Assembly (NCBI RefSeq): GCF_025717005.1
Contig: NZ_JAOVZU010000001.1
Span: 248,001-312,000, forward strand
From: Actinotalea endophytica
GTDB lineage: Bacteria > Actinomycetota > Actinomycetes > Actinomycetales > Cellulomonadaceae
Length of the DNA: 64,000 nt
Direction: 5' to 3'
How positions within the stretch are numbered: the stretch's first letter is position 1; the number at the start of each line of letters is the position of its first letter. Of the stretch, positions 29,814 through 37,832 are shown piece after piece. The translations under genes and the position numbers were made by a program. The notes below the pieces were generated by a model. That model did not search any database. It saw only the letters and a program-made list of their open reading frames with translations, and was not told the DNA's origin.

Positions 29814-29943
29814 GTCGACGAGCGTCTGCCCCGCGCACCCTGGGCCCGGCACGCGCCGCGTGCCCGTGTGTCGTGACCCTGCCGGTCCCGGTCGATCCGT
29901 CGTGCCGCTCCGCCGGTCCCACCGATCCGTCGCCTCGCCCCGC

Positions 29944-29949
29944 TAGCGT
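29944..29949 (+). promoter_or_regulatory. -10 box of leaderless transcript for the gene at 29956
   Basis: TAGCGT lies six bases before the ATG at 29956, with no Shine-Dalgarno sequence. Confidence 0.6.
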
Positions 29950-29955
29950 CGCGCC

Positions 29956-30615
29956 ATGACTTCCTCCGACCCTGGCAGCCCTCAGCCTGCGTCGCCCGAG
30001 CAGCGAGCCCGTGAGGACGCCGCGATCGCCGACTTCTGGGCGTGGTGGACCTCCACGGGTCGGGTGTGGGCGGCGCGCCTGTTCGACGGCGACGGCGACC
30101 CGGACGAGCTGAACGCGCTCGCGGACGACCTCACGGCGCGGGTCACCGCGATCGCGGACCTCGCGTTCGAGACCGGCCAGGGTCGCGTGGCGCGCCACAT
30201 GCTGGTCGTCACCGCGGCCGGCGATCCCGACCTCCGCGACGTCGCGGCCCGTTGGCTCGCTGCCGCCCCCGCACCGGACGACGCGTTCGAATACGCGACC
30301 GGACGCCAGCCGGTCCCGGACGCCGAGCACCTCGTGATCGAGCTCGGCGAGTGGCCGGTGGCGCTCGGCGAGGCGGCCGTCGCCCTGACCGAGGAGGCCG
30401 GCAAGGTCCACGTCGTGGTGTCGCACCCCCGCTTCTCGCAGATGCCGGACGACGCCCGCGGCCAGGTCGCGTTCCTCGTCCTCGACGCCCTGCTCGGTGA
30501 GGAGGCGGTCGAGGACTACATCGGCGGCGTCTCCTGGTCCCCCGTCCGCGCGCCGGACGCCGTCGCGCTCACCGACCTCGTCGCCGTCGTCGACCGCCTG
30601 CGCGCCCGCAGCTGA
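29956..30615 (+). CDS. Unknown cytosolic protein
   Basis: A 219-residue acidic, alanine-rich protein I do not recognise. It starts with a Pro/Ser tail, has a tryptophan-rich helix (FWAWWTSTGRVWAARLF) near residue 30, and then alternating helices and strands (VHVVVSHPRFSQMPDDAR). No signal peptide or membrane span is seen. The start is leaderless after TAGCGT. The protein looks intact, and base use matches its neighbours. It is followed by a 650-bp gene-free repeat region. Confidence 0.75.
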   Translation: MTSSDPGSPQPASPEQRAREDAAIADFWAWWTSTGRVWAARLFDGDGDPDELNALADDLTARVTAIADLAFETGQGRVARHMLVVTAAGDPDLRDVAARWLAAAPAPDDAFEYATGRQPVPDAEHLVIELGEWPVALGEAAVALTEEAGKVHVVVSHPRFSQMPDDARGQVAFLVLDALLGEEAVEDYIGGVSWSPVRAPDAVALTDLVAVVDRLRARS

Positions 30616-30851
30616 CACCGCGGGCGTCCCCGCCCGTGCCGTGTCCCACCGGAGCCGGCGCGGGAGCGGCCCCACCAGAGCTGGCGTGGGTGTGCCCCGG
30701 CCGGACTTGGCGCGGGCGTGCCCGCATCTGCGGAAACGCTGGGGTCACGGTGTTGTTCGCTGATTCGTGCATCCGCTGACGCAGAAGTGGCCACGCCCCG
30801 GCGTGAGCTGACCATCCGGTCCGTCTCGCCGGGACGTGGGTCTGCCCAGCG

Positions 30852-31085
30852 GACGTCTCAGCTGAGGTGGTGCCCATGGCTGCCGACCGAGTCTCGGGAG
30901 TCTCGCCTGAGGTGGTGCGCATGGCTGCCGACCCGAGTCTCGGGAGTCTCAGGTGATCTGGTGCACGTTGCAGTCGACCCGAGTCTCGGGAGTCTCAGGT
31001 GATCTGGTGCACGTTGCAGTCGACCCGAGTCTCGGGAGTCTCGGCTGAGGTGGTGCGCATGGCTGCCGACCGAGTCTCGGGAGCA
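30852..31085. repeat. 46-bp tandem repeat array, about five units of two types
   Basis: The shared block CGAGTCTCGGGAG occurs at 30888, 30934, 30980, 31026 and 31071, a period of 45-46. The other half of the unit is either GGTGGTGCGCATGGCTGCC (type A) or GGTGATCTGGTGCACGTTGC (type B), in the order A A B B A. Units are contiguous, with no unique spacers. Confidence 0.92.
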
Positions 31086-31195
31086 TCAGGTGATGCGGTT
31101 CTCGCGGAGATGCACCGCCCCCTTGGCGTACTCGTCGATGCGCATCTCGGGTCAGCCACGGACCGTGTGTCGGCTGATTCGCGTCTCGGAGACAC

Positions 31196-31224
31196 CATCA
31201 GCCGGTCCCACGTACCGGCTGATG
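31196..31224. terminator. Perfect 10-bp inverted repeat before the NHL-thioredoxin gene
   Basis: CATCAGCCGG (31196-31205) pairs with CCGGCTGATG (31215-31224) around a 9-base loop. It lies 37 bases before the -10 box at 31261, so it may be an operator or a terminator for anything transcribed through the repeats. Confidence 0.45.
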
Positions 31225-31260
31225 TGGGTCATCGACTCGGGGCAGGCCCGGACCGGGACG

Positions 31261-31266
31261 TAGCCT
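31261..31266 (+). promoter_or_regulatory. -10 box of leaderless NHL-thioredoxin transcript
   Basis: TAGCCT lies 7 bases before the GTG at 31274, with no Shine-Dalgarno sequence. Confidence 0.6.
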
Positions 31267-31273
31267 TGCGGCC

Positions 31274-33241
31274 GTGACCGACGCGCCAGCCCGCCTTCCC
31301 CGCGTCCGCGCCTCGGAGCTCGTCGGACGAGGCTGGCTCAACACCGGGGGTGAGGCGATCTCCCTCGCCGAGCTCCGCGGCAAGGTCGTGGTCCTGGACT
31401 TCTGGACCTTCTGCTGCATCAACTGCCTGCACGTCCTCGACGAGCTGCGTGAGATCGAGGCGAGGCACCGGGACGTGCTCGTCGTGATCGGGGTGCACAG
31501 CCCGAAGTTCGTGCACGAGGCGGACCCGGTCGCTCTCGCCGCGGCCGTCGAGCGGTACGAGGTGCACCATCCCGTCCTCGACGACCCCGAGCTCGTCACC
31601 TGGTCCGCCTACACCGCCCGTGCCTGGCCGACCCTCGTCGTGGTCGACCCCGAGGGCTACGTCGTCGCCCACATCGCAGGCGAGGGGCACGGGCACGCGA
31701 TCGAGGCGCTCGTCACCGAGCTCATCGCCGAGCACGATGCGAAGGGGACGCTGCACCGCGGTGACGGCCCCTACGTGCCGCCGCCGGTCCAGCCCTCCAC
31801 GCTCCGGTTCCCGGCCAAGGCGATCCGCCTGCCCGGCGGCAACCTGCTGGTCGCCGACGCAGGCCACCACAGTCTCGCCGAGCTCGAACCCGACGCCGAG
31901 ACCCTGGTCCGGCGGATCGGGTCGGGCGAGCGCGGCCTTCTCGACGGTCCGCCGGACCACGCCAGGTTCTCCGAACCGAACGGTCTCTGCCTGGTGCCCG
32001 ACGAGCTGCGCGGCCGGCTCGGCTACGACGTGCTCGTCGCCGACACCGTCAACCACGCGCTCCGCGGTGTGCGGCTCGCCGACGGCCACGTCACGACGGT
32101 CGCGGGTACCGGCGAGCAGTTCATGGTCGGCGGACAGGAGAACGTCGCACCCGGTCCCGACGGCACGCCGTGGGTCGACGACCGCACCGGCATGACCTAC
32201 GACTCCGACCCGCGCCACGTGCGGCTCTCCTCGCCGTGGGACGTCGCGTGGTCCGCCGAGCTCGCGGCGTTCGTCGTCGCGATGGCCGGCACCCACAGCA
32301 TCTGGGCGTTCGACGACGAGCAGCACCAGATCCGCCGGATCGCCGGGACCATGAACGAGGGCCTGGTCGACGGCCTCGGCGACGGTGCCTGGTTCGCGCA
32401 GACGTCCGGTGTCGCGGTCGGCCCCGACGGGCGGATCTGGCTGGCCGACTCCGAGACGTCCTCGGTGCGCTGGCTCTCCCCGACCCGCACCCCCGTCCCG
32501 GCCGACGCCGCAACCCCCGGCGACCTCACCGGTGCCGTCACCGTCCACACCGCCGTCGGGCACGGTCTCTTCGACTTCGGCCACCGGGACGGCCCCGCGG
32601 ACCAGGCGATGCTGCAGCACCCGCTCGGCGTCGCCGTGCTGCCCGACGGCTCGGTCGCCGTCGCCGACACGTACAACGGCGCGATCCGCCGCTACGACAC
32701 CCCCAGCGACACCCTGACCACGCTCGCCACCGGCCTCGCCGAACCGTCGGGCATCGTCGTCGACGCCCACGAGGACGGCACGCTCGACCTGCTCGTCGTC
32801 GAGTCCGCGGCGCACCGGCTCACCCGCGTCCGGCTCCCCGCGAAGCTCGCCGGCGAGATCCTCGACGCCGGTGCGCACCGCACCGCACGCCCCGTGACCG
32901 AGGTCGGCCCCGACGAGCTCCGGCTCGAGGTCGCGTTCACCCCCGCGCCCGGCCAGAAGCTCGACGACCGCTACGGCCCCTCGACGCGGCTCCAGGTTTC
33001 GGCCTCACCACCCGGTCTCCTGCTGGAGGGCCACGGCGACGGGACGGACCTCGTCCGCACGCTCCGGCTCGACCCCGCCGTCGGCGAGGGCGTGCTGCAC
33101 GTCACGGCCCAGGCCGCGTCCTGCGACGACGACCCCGCCATCGAGTTCCCCGCCTGTCACCTCGCCCAGCAGGACTGGGGTGTGCCGGTCCGGGTCGTCG
33201 ACGGAGCGGAGCGGACGTTGCGCCTCCCGCTGCTCGGGTGA
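31274..33241 (+). CDS. NHL-repeat thioredoxin-like protein (NHLRC2 type)
   Basis: A 655-residue cytosolic protein. Residues about 1-150 form a TlpA/thioredoxin-like domain with the active site Cys48-Ile-Asn-Cys51 (WTFCCINCLHVLDEL). The rest is a beta-propeller of NHL repeats (PGGNLLVADAGHHSLAEL, YDVLVADTVNHALRGV, PDGSVAVADTYNGAIRRYD) and a C-terminal beta domain. The layout matches NHLRC2-like proteins, which are thought to act in thiol redox reactions with the propeller as a binding platform. The start is leaderless after TAGCCT. No redox partner gene is adjacent. Confidence 0.9.
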   Translation: MTDAPARLPRVRASELVGRGWLNTGGEAISLAELRGKVVVLDFWTFCCINCLHVLDELREIEARHRDVLVVIGVHSPKFVHEADPVALAAAVERYEVHHPVLDDPELVTWSAYTARAWPTLVVVDPEGYVVAHIAGEGHGHAIEALVTELIAEHDAKGTLHRGDGPYVPPPVQPSTLRFPAKAIRLPGGNLLVADAGHHSLAELEPDAETLVRRIGSGERGLLDGPPDHARFSEPNGLCLVPDELRGRLGYDVLVADTVNHALRGVRLADGHVTTVAGTGEQFMVGGQENVAPGPDGTPWVDDRTGMTYDSDPRHVRLSSPWDVAWSAELAAFVVAMAGTHSIWAFDDEQHQIRRIAGTMNEGLVDGLGDGAWFAQTSGVAVGPDGRIWLADSETSSVRWLSPTRTPVPADAATPGDLTGAVTVHTAVGHGLFDFGHRDGPADQAMLQHPLGVAVLPDGSVAVADTYNGAIRRYDTPSDTLTTLATGLAEPSGIVVDAHEDGTLDLLVVESAAHRLTRVRLPAKLAGEILDAGAHRTARPVTEVGPDELRLEVAFTPAPGQKLDDRYGPSTRLQVSASPPGLLLEGHGDGTDLVRTLRLDPAVGEGVLHVTAQAASCDDDPAIEFPACHLAQQDWGVPVRVVDGAERTLRLPLLG

Positions 33242-33313
33242 GCGCCCGGTCCGAGCCGCGGACGGAGAGCTGAGCCCAGGCTCAGACCGTGACCGACGCC
33301 CGAGCGCCCGGGC

Positions 33314-33910
33314 TCAAGCCGTGACGGACACCTGAGCGCCGAGCGCGCGGAGCACGAACTCCTCGGTGGCCGCGACCGCGTCCGGGTCGCCGTCAGCGGT
33401 CGCGCGCGTCGACAGGCACGCGTTCACCAGCGACACCGTGGTGTTCAGCGGCTGCTCGGCGAACGAGCCGTCCGCCATGCCGCCCTCGAGGATCCGGCGC
33501 AGCACCGTCGCCACGAGCTCGGCGTGCGAGCGGAGCTGGCGCTGGGTGGCCGGCGAGACCACCGAGCGCAGGTCGGGCCCGGGCGAGAGCCGGTAGACCC
33601 GCTTGAGCTGCGCCTGCCGGCGCACGTAGGTCCGCATCTGCTCGACCGGGTCGTCGATGCCGTGCAAGGCGTCCTCGAGGTTCGCGACGTACTCCTCGGT
33701 CTCGTACGTCATGTACGCGAGCAGGAGGGCTTCCTTGTCCGGGAAGTGGTTGTACACCGCGGTACGTCCGACGCCGGCCTTGGCGGCGATGTCCGCCAGG
33801 CTGATCGCGTCGAAGCCGCGTTCGAGCATCAGCGTCGCGAGCGCCGCGAACAGCTTGATCCGCGTGCGCTCGCGGTGCTCGGTGAGCGAGCCCCCGATGA
33901 TCTTGGGCAC
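33314..33910 (-). CDS. TetR-family transcriptional regulator
   Basis: A 198-residue repressor-type protein. The N-terminal HTH (FDAISLADIAAKAGVGRTAVYNHFPDKEALL, about residues 30-62) is TetR-type, and the C-terminal ligand domain is helical with no recognisable ligand. The GTG at 33910 was chosen because the conserved region starts soon after (KIIGGSLTEHRERTR) and GGGAG lies upstream. Its targets may be itself or the divergent DinB-like gene. The palindromes at 10183 are of TetR type but far away, so no link is claimed. Confidence 0.88.
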   Translation of the reverse strand: MPKIIGGSLTEHRERTRIKLFAALATLMLERGFDAISLADIAAKAGVGRTAVYNHFPDKEALLLAYMTYETEEYVANLEDALHGIDDPVEQMRTYVRRQAQLKRVYRLSPGPDLRSVVSPATQRQLRSHAELVATVLRRILEGGMADGSFAEQPLNTTVSLVNACLSTRATADGDPDAVAATEEFVLRALGAQVSVTA

Positions 33911-34149
33911 CCGACCATTCTCCCACTCCCGCCCTGGGACCTCCGCATAGTGCCGGTGCGGGTCGTGCGAGAAGGCCTGATCGGTCGGCACGAGCGGAGT
34001 CGGTCGCCGAGACGGTTCGGGGCGGTACCGCACGTGGCGGGCCTCTCCGTGACCGTGCTCAAGGGTGCGTATCGTGCACCCGGGCCCAAGGCCGCCGCCC
34101 CCGCCTCAGCCGTGGTCCCAGCCGCGGCCGCAACCGATGGAGACCCTCG

Positions 34150-34671
34150 ATGAGCGAGATCACGCCGGACACCAAGGACTGGACGTGGGTGCTGCAGCAG
34201 CCCTGTCCCGAGTGCGGGTTCGTCGCCGCCGACCTGCCGGGCGACGAGGTGCCGGCCGTCGTCGCGGAGTCGCTGCCGCGCTGGGTCATGGCGCTCGCGC
34301 GGCCCGATGCCCGTGAGCGTCCGCGGCCGGACGTCTGGTCGGTGCTGGAGTACGCGTGCCACGTGCGCGACGTGTTCCGGATCTTCGACGAGCGGCTGCA
34401 CCTCATGCTCGACGAGGACTCCCCCACGTTCGCCAACTGGGACCAGGACGCCACCGCGGTCAGCGAGCGCTACGGCGAGCAGGACCCCGTGGTCGTCAGC
34501 GGAGAGCTCGTCGAGGCGGGCCGCACGGTCGCGCACTCGTTCGCGACCGTGCCCGACGACGCGTGGGGCCGGGTCGGGCTCCGCAGCAACGGCTCGCAGT
34601 TCACCGTCGAGACGCTCGGCCAGTACTTCGTGCACGACCTCGTGCACCACCTCCGTGACGTGGACGCATAG
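34150..34671 (+). CDS. DinB-like / mycothiol-dependent-type four-helix protein
   Basis: A 173-residue protein of the DinB superfamily. Metal-ligand histidines are His71 (YACHVRD), His162 and His166 (FVHDLVHH), spaced as in DinB/maleylpyruvate-isomerase proteins. A CPEC motif at residues 19-22 is unusual and might bind zinc. Family members in actinobacteria include mycothiol-dependent transferases and isomerases; the reaction here is unknown. GGAGA precedes the ATG. The gene is divergent from the TetR regulator and is followed by a 730-bp gene-free stretch. Confidence 0.82.
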   Translation: MSEITPDTKDWTWVLQQPCPECGFVAADLPGDEVPAVVAESLPRWVMALARPDARERPRPDVWSVLEYACHVRDVFRIFDERLHLMLDEDSPTFANWDQDATAVSERYGEQDPVVVSGELVEAGRTVAHSFATVPDDAWGRVGLRSNGSQFTVETLGQYFVHDLVHHLRDVDA

Positions 34672-34769
34672 CAGGCGGGTGACTCCGTCGTGCACAAATT
34701 TCGTGCACAGGGGTGTGCATCTCGGCCGTTTCCGCAGGTCGAACTGTGGACGACGTTGTGACTAACTCT

Positions 34770-35195
34770 TGGTGCGAAATTGGTCTCCGGAAGGCCTTGC
34801 AGCCCCCTCCGAGGCGGGACTAGAACTAAGTCATCGGCAAGGACGGATCGTCGGACCGAACGGGGAGACCCGGGAGGTTCCAGCCGGGGCAACCCGGAGG
34901 GAACGGCGGACCGGACCTACCGGCCCGGTCGGAGACCGGCGAACCTGCTTGGTGGGGCAACCTGCCGGGCATCTGGTGAGGCAACTCGCCGGGCTGTGGA
35001 TGACGACGCAGGGTTCGTACGGACCGTTTCGGGTTTGTTGTCGCTGGGCCACCAGCTCGCGGTTCGCCGTGGAGCGACGGGTTCGCCGCATCGTCAGAGC
35101 GGGGCCGACGTGATCGGGTAAAACCGGACTCGTCAGAGGTCGCGGCACACAGCAAGGCCCCTCAGACGCTTACTCTGAGGGGCCTTTGCTGTGCC
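34770..35195 (+). ncRNA. Candidate structured non-coding RNA with GNRA-capped hairpins
   Basis: Four short stems are capped by GNRA tetraloops: CGGG-GAGA-CCCG (34861-34872), CCGGG-GCAA-CCCGG (34884-34897), GGTGGG-GCAA-CCTGCC (34951-34966) and GGTGAG-GCAA-CTCGCC (34975-34990). CCGGTC-GGA-GACCGG (from 34925) and a GTCGCT...AGCGAC stem (35040-35078) add to these. A terminator hairpin follows at 35148-35193. Possible promoters are TCGAAC-N18-TAACTC (34739-34768) or TTGCAG-N18-TAGAAC (34797-34826), so the 5' end is uncertain. It lacks the conserved cores of RNase P RNA and tmRNA. A relation to the actinobacterial Ms1/6S-like RNAs is possible but unproved. Confidence 0.5.
35148..35193 (+). terminator. 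Very strong hairpin terminator
   Basis: The left arm 35148-35166 (CACAGCAAGGCCCCTCAGA) pairs with the right arm 35174-35193 with a single bulged T, around a CGCTTAC loop. No coding gene ends nearby on the plus strand, which supports a non-coding transcript. Confidence 0.85.
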
Positions 35196-35401
35196 CCCAG
35201 AGTACGGGCGGACGGTGAGCGGACCGTGTCCGACACGCGGGGGTCGAGTGAACAGATCCCACCACTGGCGCCGTCGGTCGGCGCGCGTCGCGGCTGCCGC
35301 ACGATCCGGGGATCCGTCGGCAGGACGTCACCCGGCAGGGTCCCTCGACGGGACGTCACACCGGGTCCGTCGGCAGGACGTTGCGCGACGTCGCTCGGCG
35401 G

Positions 35402-36139
35402 TCAGCCGCAGCCGAGGATCGACGAGCCCGCCACGAGGATCACCGGGCTGTCCGGCGAGTCGTCCTCGGCCCAGTAGAACAGGGACCTCGCGCCGGTACC
35501 GGTGACCTCGACCTGGAACACCTGGTAGTTGTCCAGCAGCTCGGCGGGCTGGGCGCCGGGGAGGGCCGTGACATCCGACCACGGCGAACCGATCGTGACG
35601 TCCTGCGGGAGCCCGATCCGGTACGGCACGGGCTCGGCCTGGGTCACCGTCCAGGAGAAGAGCGCGTCCGCCAGGACGTTGATGACCACGCCGCCGTAGC
35701 TGAGCTGGTCCACGTCCGCGACGCCGCAGGTCTCCGGGAACGGGTCGACGCTGGCCGGCGTGCCGAGCAGTGCCGTGATCGCCTCGGTGGCGTCCGGGGC
35801 GTCCCACGCGATGTCGCCGACGCCGTCGGCGCTCAGCTCGACCGGTGCGTCGTCGGCCGAGCCCGCCAGCGGGGCGGGGGCCATGCCCGGGTCCGTGGTC
35901 CCGGTGCCGTCGCCGTCAGCCGCGCCGCTCGACGAGCCGCCGTCGGTCGACGAGCCGCCGTCGGTCGACGAGCCGGCACCGTCCGAGGATCCGCTGTCGC
36001 TCGAGGACCCGGGGGCGCTGCTCGTCGTGGAGGTCGCGCCGTCCGTCGCGATCCCGTCGACCGACGCGGGCCCGTCGTTCGCGCAGCCGCTCACCGCGAG
36101 CGCCAGCGCGAACGTGGCGACGAGGGCGGTGCGCCGCAT
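35402..36139 (-). CDS. Secreted lipoprotein with Ser/Asp/Gly linker
   Basis: A 245-residue lipoprotein: signal peptide with lipobox LAVSGC (Cys19), a low-complexity Ser/Gly/Asp/Thr linker (about 30-95, with repeated SSTDGG), then a compact domain with Cys residues (FPETCGVADVDQLSYGG and a C-terminal LGCG) likely joined by a disulfide. I do not recognise the domain. It is attached to the outer face of the membrane. GGAAGG stands six bases before the ATG. It stands alone and converges on the candidate RNA region. Confidence 0.82.
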   Translation of the reverse strand: MRRTALVATFALALAVSGCANDGPASVDGIATDGATSTTSSAPGSSSDSGSSDGAGSSTDGGSSTDGGSSSGAADGDGTGTTDPGMAPAPLAGSADDAPVELSADGVGDIAWDAPDATEAITALLGTPASVDPFPETCGVADVDQLSYGGVVINVLADALFSWTVTQAEPVPYRIGLPQDVTIGSPWSDVTALPGAQPAELLDNYQVFQVEVTGTGARSLFYWAEDDSPDSPVILVAGSSILGCG

Positions 36140-36244
36140 ACAGAGCCTTCCGACAAGTGCCCTTCCACTGTGGCACAGGGGTGGGTCCGTCATGCGTCCG
36201 CCAGGAGTCACGGTTGTGACACGGACCTGTGCGAATCGACGGCC

Positions 36245-36286
36245 ACGGCGGGGCCGCGCTCGCCGGAACGAGCACGGCCCCGCCGT
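36245..36286 (-). terminator. Long hairpin terminator of the permease operon
   Basis: ACGGCGGGGCCG (36245-36256) pairs with CGGCCCCGCCGT (36275-36286). The loop also pairs (GCTCG with CGAGC). It lies 44-85 bases past the permease stop in the direction of transcription. Confidence 0.75.
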
Positions 36287-36329
36287 ATGGTGCGTGGCCC
36301 GCGCGGTCTCGCGACCGCGGGCACCGGTC

Positions 36330-37832
36330 TCAGCCGGCCGGGGCGACCGCCGGGGTGCCCGCCACGTCGGCGTCGACCGGCGCGGTGTCCAGACCCCCGC
36401 TCATCGCGTACTCCTCCTCCGGCGACAGCACCAGCCTCGACCGCCCGACCAGGGCGAAGGCGATCAGGGCGATGATGAACACCGCCGCGATGGCGTAGAT
36501 GGCCAGGCGGTAGTCGGGGTTGACCATGATGCCGATGAAGATCATCAGGGCGAGCCCGCCGGCCACGACGGCCCCCGGGATGCCCACCGGCGAGCGGTAG
36601 GGCCGCTCGGCGTCCGGGTGCTGACGGCGCAGCAGGACGAACGACACCATCTGCAGCAGGTACGCGATGACCGCGCCCCACACCGCGATGTTCAGCACGA
36701 TCGAGCCCGCGGCGTCGCCGCCGAACTGCACCAGGAACAGCGCCGCGATGCCGACGAACGCACCGGCGAGCAGCGCCGCCCACGGGGTCTTCCGGGACCC
36801 GGTCAGCGACAGCACCTTGGGGTAGTAGCCCGCACGGGACAGCGAGTAGACGTTGCGGCCGTAGGCGAACATGATCCCCTGTGTCGAGGCGAGCAGGCCG
36901 ACCAGGGCGAACGCGGACAGCACGGCGGCGATGTCGGAGTTCGGGAAGATCGCCCGGAACCCGTCGAGCAGCGGCTCGCCGGACGAGCCGATCGCCTCGG
37001 CGCCGAGCACCGCCGGGTTCAGCACCATGACCAGCCCGCCCGAGACGACCAGCGTGATCATGCCCCAGATGCCGGCCCGCGGGATGTCCTTCGACGGGGT
37101 GTGGGCCTCCTCGGCCGCGAGCGGGAGCTCCTCGATGCCGAGGAACAGCCACATCGCGAACGGGAGGGCGAAGAAGACCGAGCCGACCCCGAACGGCAGG
37201 AACGCCGAGCCGCCGCCCTCGGGGGTGATGTCGAACAGGCTGCCGAAGTCCAGCTGCGCGGAGAACAGGGCCGCCACGCTGAAGATCGCCAGGACGGCCA
37301 GCGAGATGATCGACACGACGATCGCGAACCGGAACGAGGTCTCCGCGCCGGCGGTGTTCAGCGCGAGGAAGACCCCGTAGAGGATCACCCACCACACCCA
37401 CTGCGGCAACGAGACCCCGGCGAGGTCCATCGCGATCGCATCGGCGTACTGCGCGGAGAAGAAGACCACGACGGCGGTGGTCATCACGTACTCCACCGTC
37501 TCGGCGAGACCCGTGACGAAGCCGCCCCAGGGTCCCATCGCCTTGCGGGCGAACGAGTACGCGCCACCGGTGTGCGGCATCGCCGCGGACATCTCGCCGA
37601 TGCTGAACAGCATCCCGAAGTACATGATCGTGACCAGGATCGTGGCGATCAGGAAGCCGCCCCAGCCGGCGGTCCCGATGCCGAAGTTCCAGCCGGAGAA
37701 GTCACCGGAGATCACCGCTGCGATCCCGATGCCCCACAGACCCCAGAACTTGGCGTGCCGGCGTAGCTCGCGCTTCTCGAAGTACCCGGTCTCGGCTTGG
37801 GCGTACGTGACGCCCGCTGTGGAGATGCTCAT
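36330..37832 (-). CDS. eat: Ethanolamine permease-type APC transporter
   Basis: A 500-residue APC-superfamily transporter with 12 predicted helices. The N-terminal EKRELRRHAKFWGLWGIGIA segment and the GDFSGWNFGIGTAGWGG first-helix loop match the Eat ethanolamine permease group rather than general amino-acid permeases. It imports a small amine (ethanolamine by homology) across the membrane. The ATG overlaps the stop of the GntR gene (ATGA), so the aminotransferase, regulator and permease form one coupled operon ending in a strong hairpin. Confidence 0.85.
   Translation of the reverse strand: MSISTAGVTYAQAETGYFEKRELRRHAKFWGLWGIGIAAVISGDFSGWNFGIGTAGWGGFLIATILVTIMYFGMLFSIGEMSAAMPHTGGAYSFARKAMGPWGGFVTGLAETVEYVMTTAVVVFFSAQYADAIAMDLAGVSLPQWVWWVILYGVFLALNTAGAETSFRFAIVVSIISLAVLAIFSVAALFSAQLDFGSLFDITPEGGGSAFLPFGVGSVFFALPFAMWLFLGIEELPLAAEEAHTPSKDIPRAGIWGMITLVVSGGLVMVLNPAVLGAEAIGSSGEPLLDGFRAIFPNSDIAAVLSAFALVGLLASTQGIMFAYGRNVYSLSRAGYYPKVLSLTGSRKTPWAALLAGAFVGIAALFLVQFGGDAAGSIVLNIAVWGAVIAYLLQMVSFVLLRRQHPDAERPYRSPVGIPGAVVAGGLALMIFIGIMVNPDYRLAIYAIAAVFIIALIAFALVGRSRLVLSPEEEYAMSGGLDTAPVDADVAGTPAVAPAG

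Larger units (their letters stand above)
30616..31273. other. Gene-free region with degenerate and 46-bp repeats
   Basis: No convincing gene is seen in these 658 bases. The first part has about three degenerate copies of CCGGAGCTGGCGCGGGYGTG-like sequence (30650-30720). The middle holds the 46-bp tandem array described separately, and the end a long hairpin and the -10 box of the next gene. Confidence 0.8.
34672..35401. other. Gene-free region containing a candidate structured RNA
   Basis: No coding region with convincing features is seen in these 730 bases. GTGCAC-N7-GTGCAC at 34690-34708 is a small inverted repeat after the DinB-like gene. From about 34770 to 35195 the sequence forms many hairpins and ends in a strong terminator (separate entries). 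The last 200 bases before the lipoprotein stop hold G/C-rich sequence with GTCGGCAGGACGT-like repeats and nothing else recognised. Confidence 0.75.

Noticed and set aside
30852-31085. CRISPR array at the 46-bp repeats
   Set aside because: The units have no distinct spacers of constant length; the two unit types alternate as blocks and there are no cas genes.
34745-35000. Replication origin (DnaA-box-like TGTGGA sequences)
   Set aside because: Only two imperfect boxes are present, there is no AT-rich unwinding element, and no dnaA or dnaN is near.
34770-35195. RNase P RNA or tmRNA
   Set aside because: The length would fit, but the conserved P4-region sequence of RNase P and the tRNA-like ends of tmRNA are absent.
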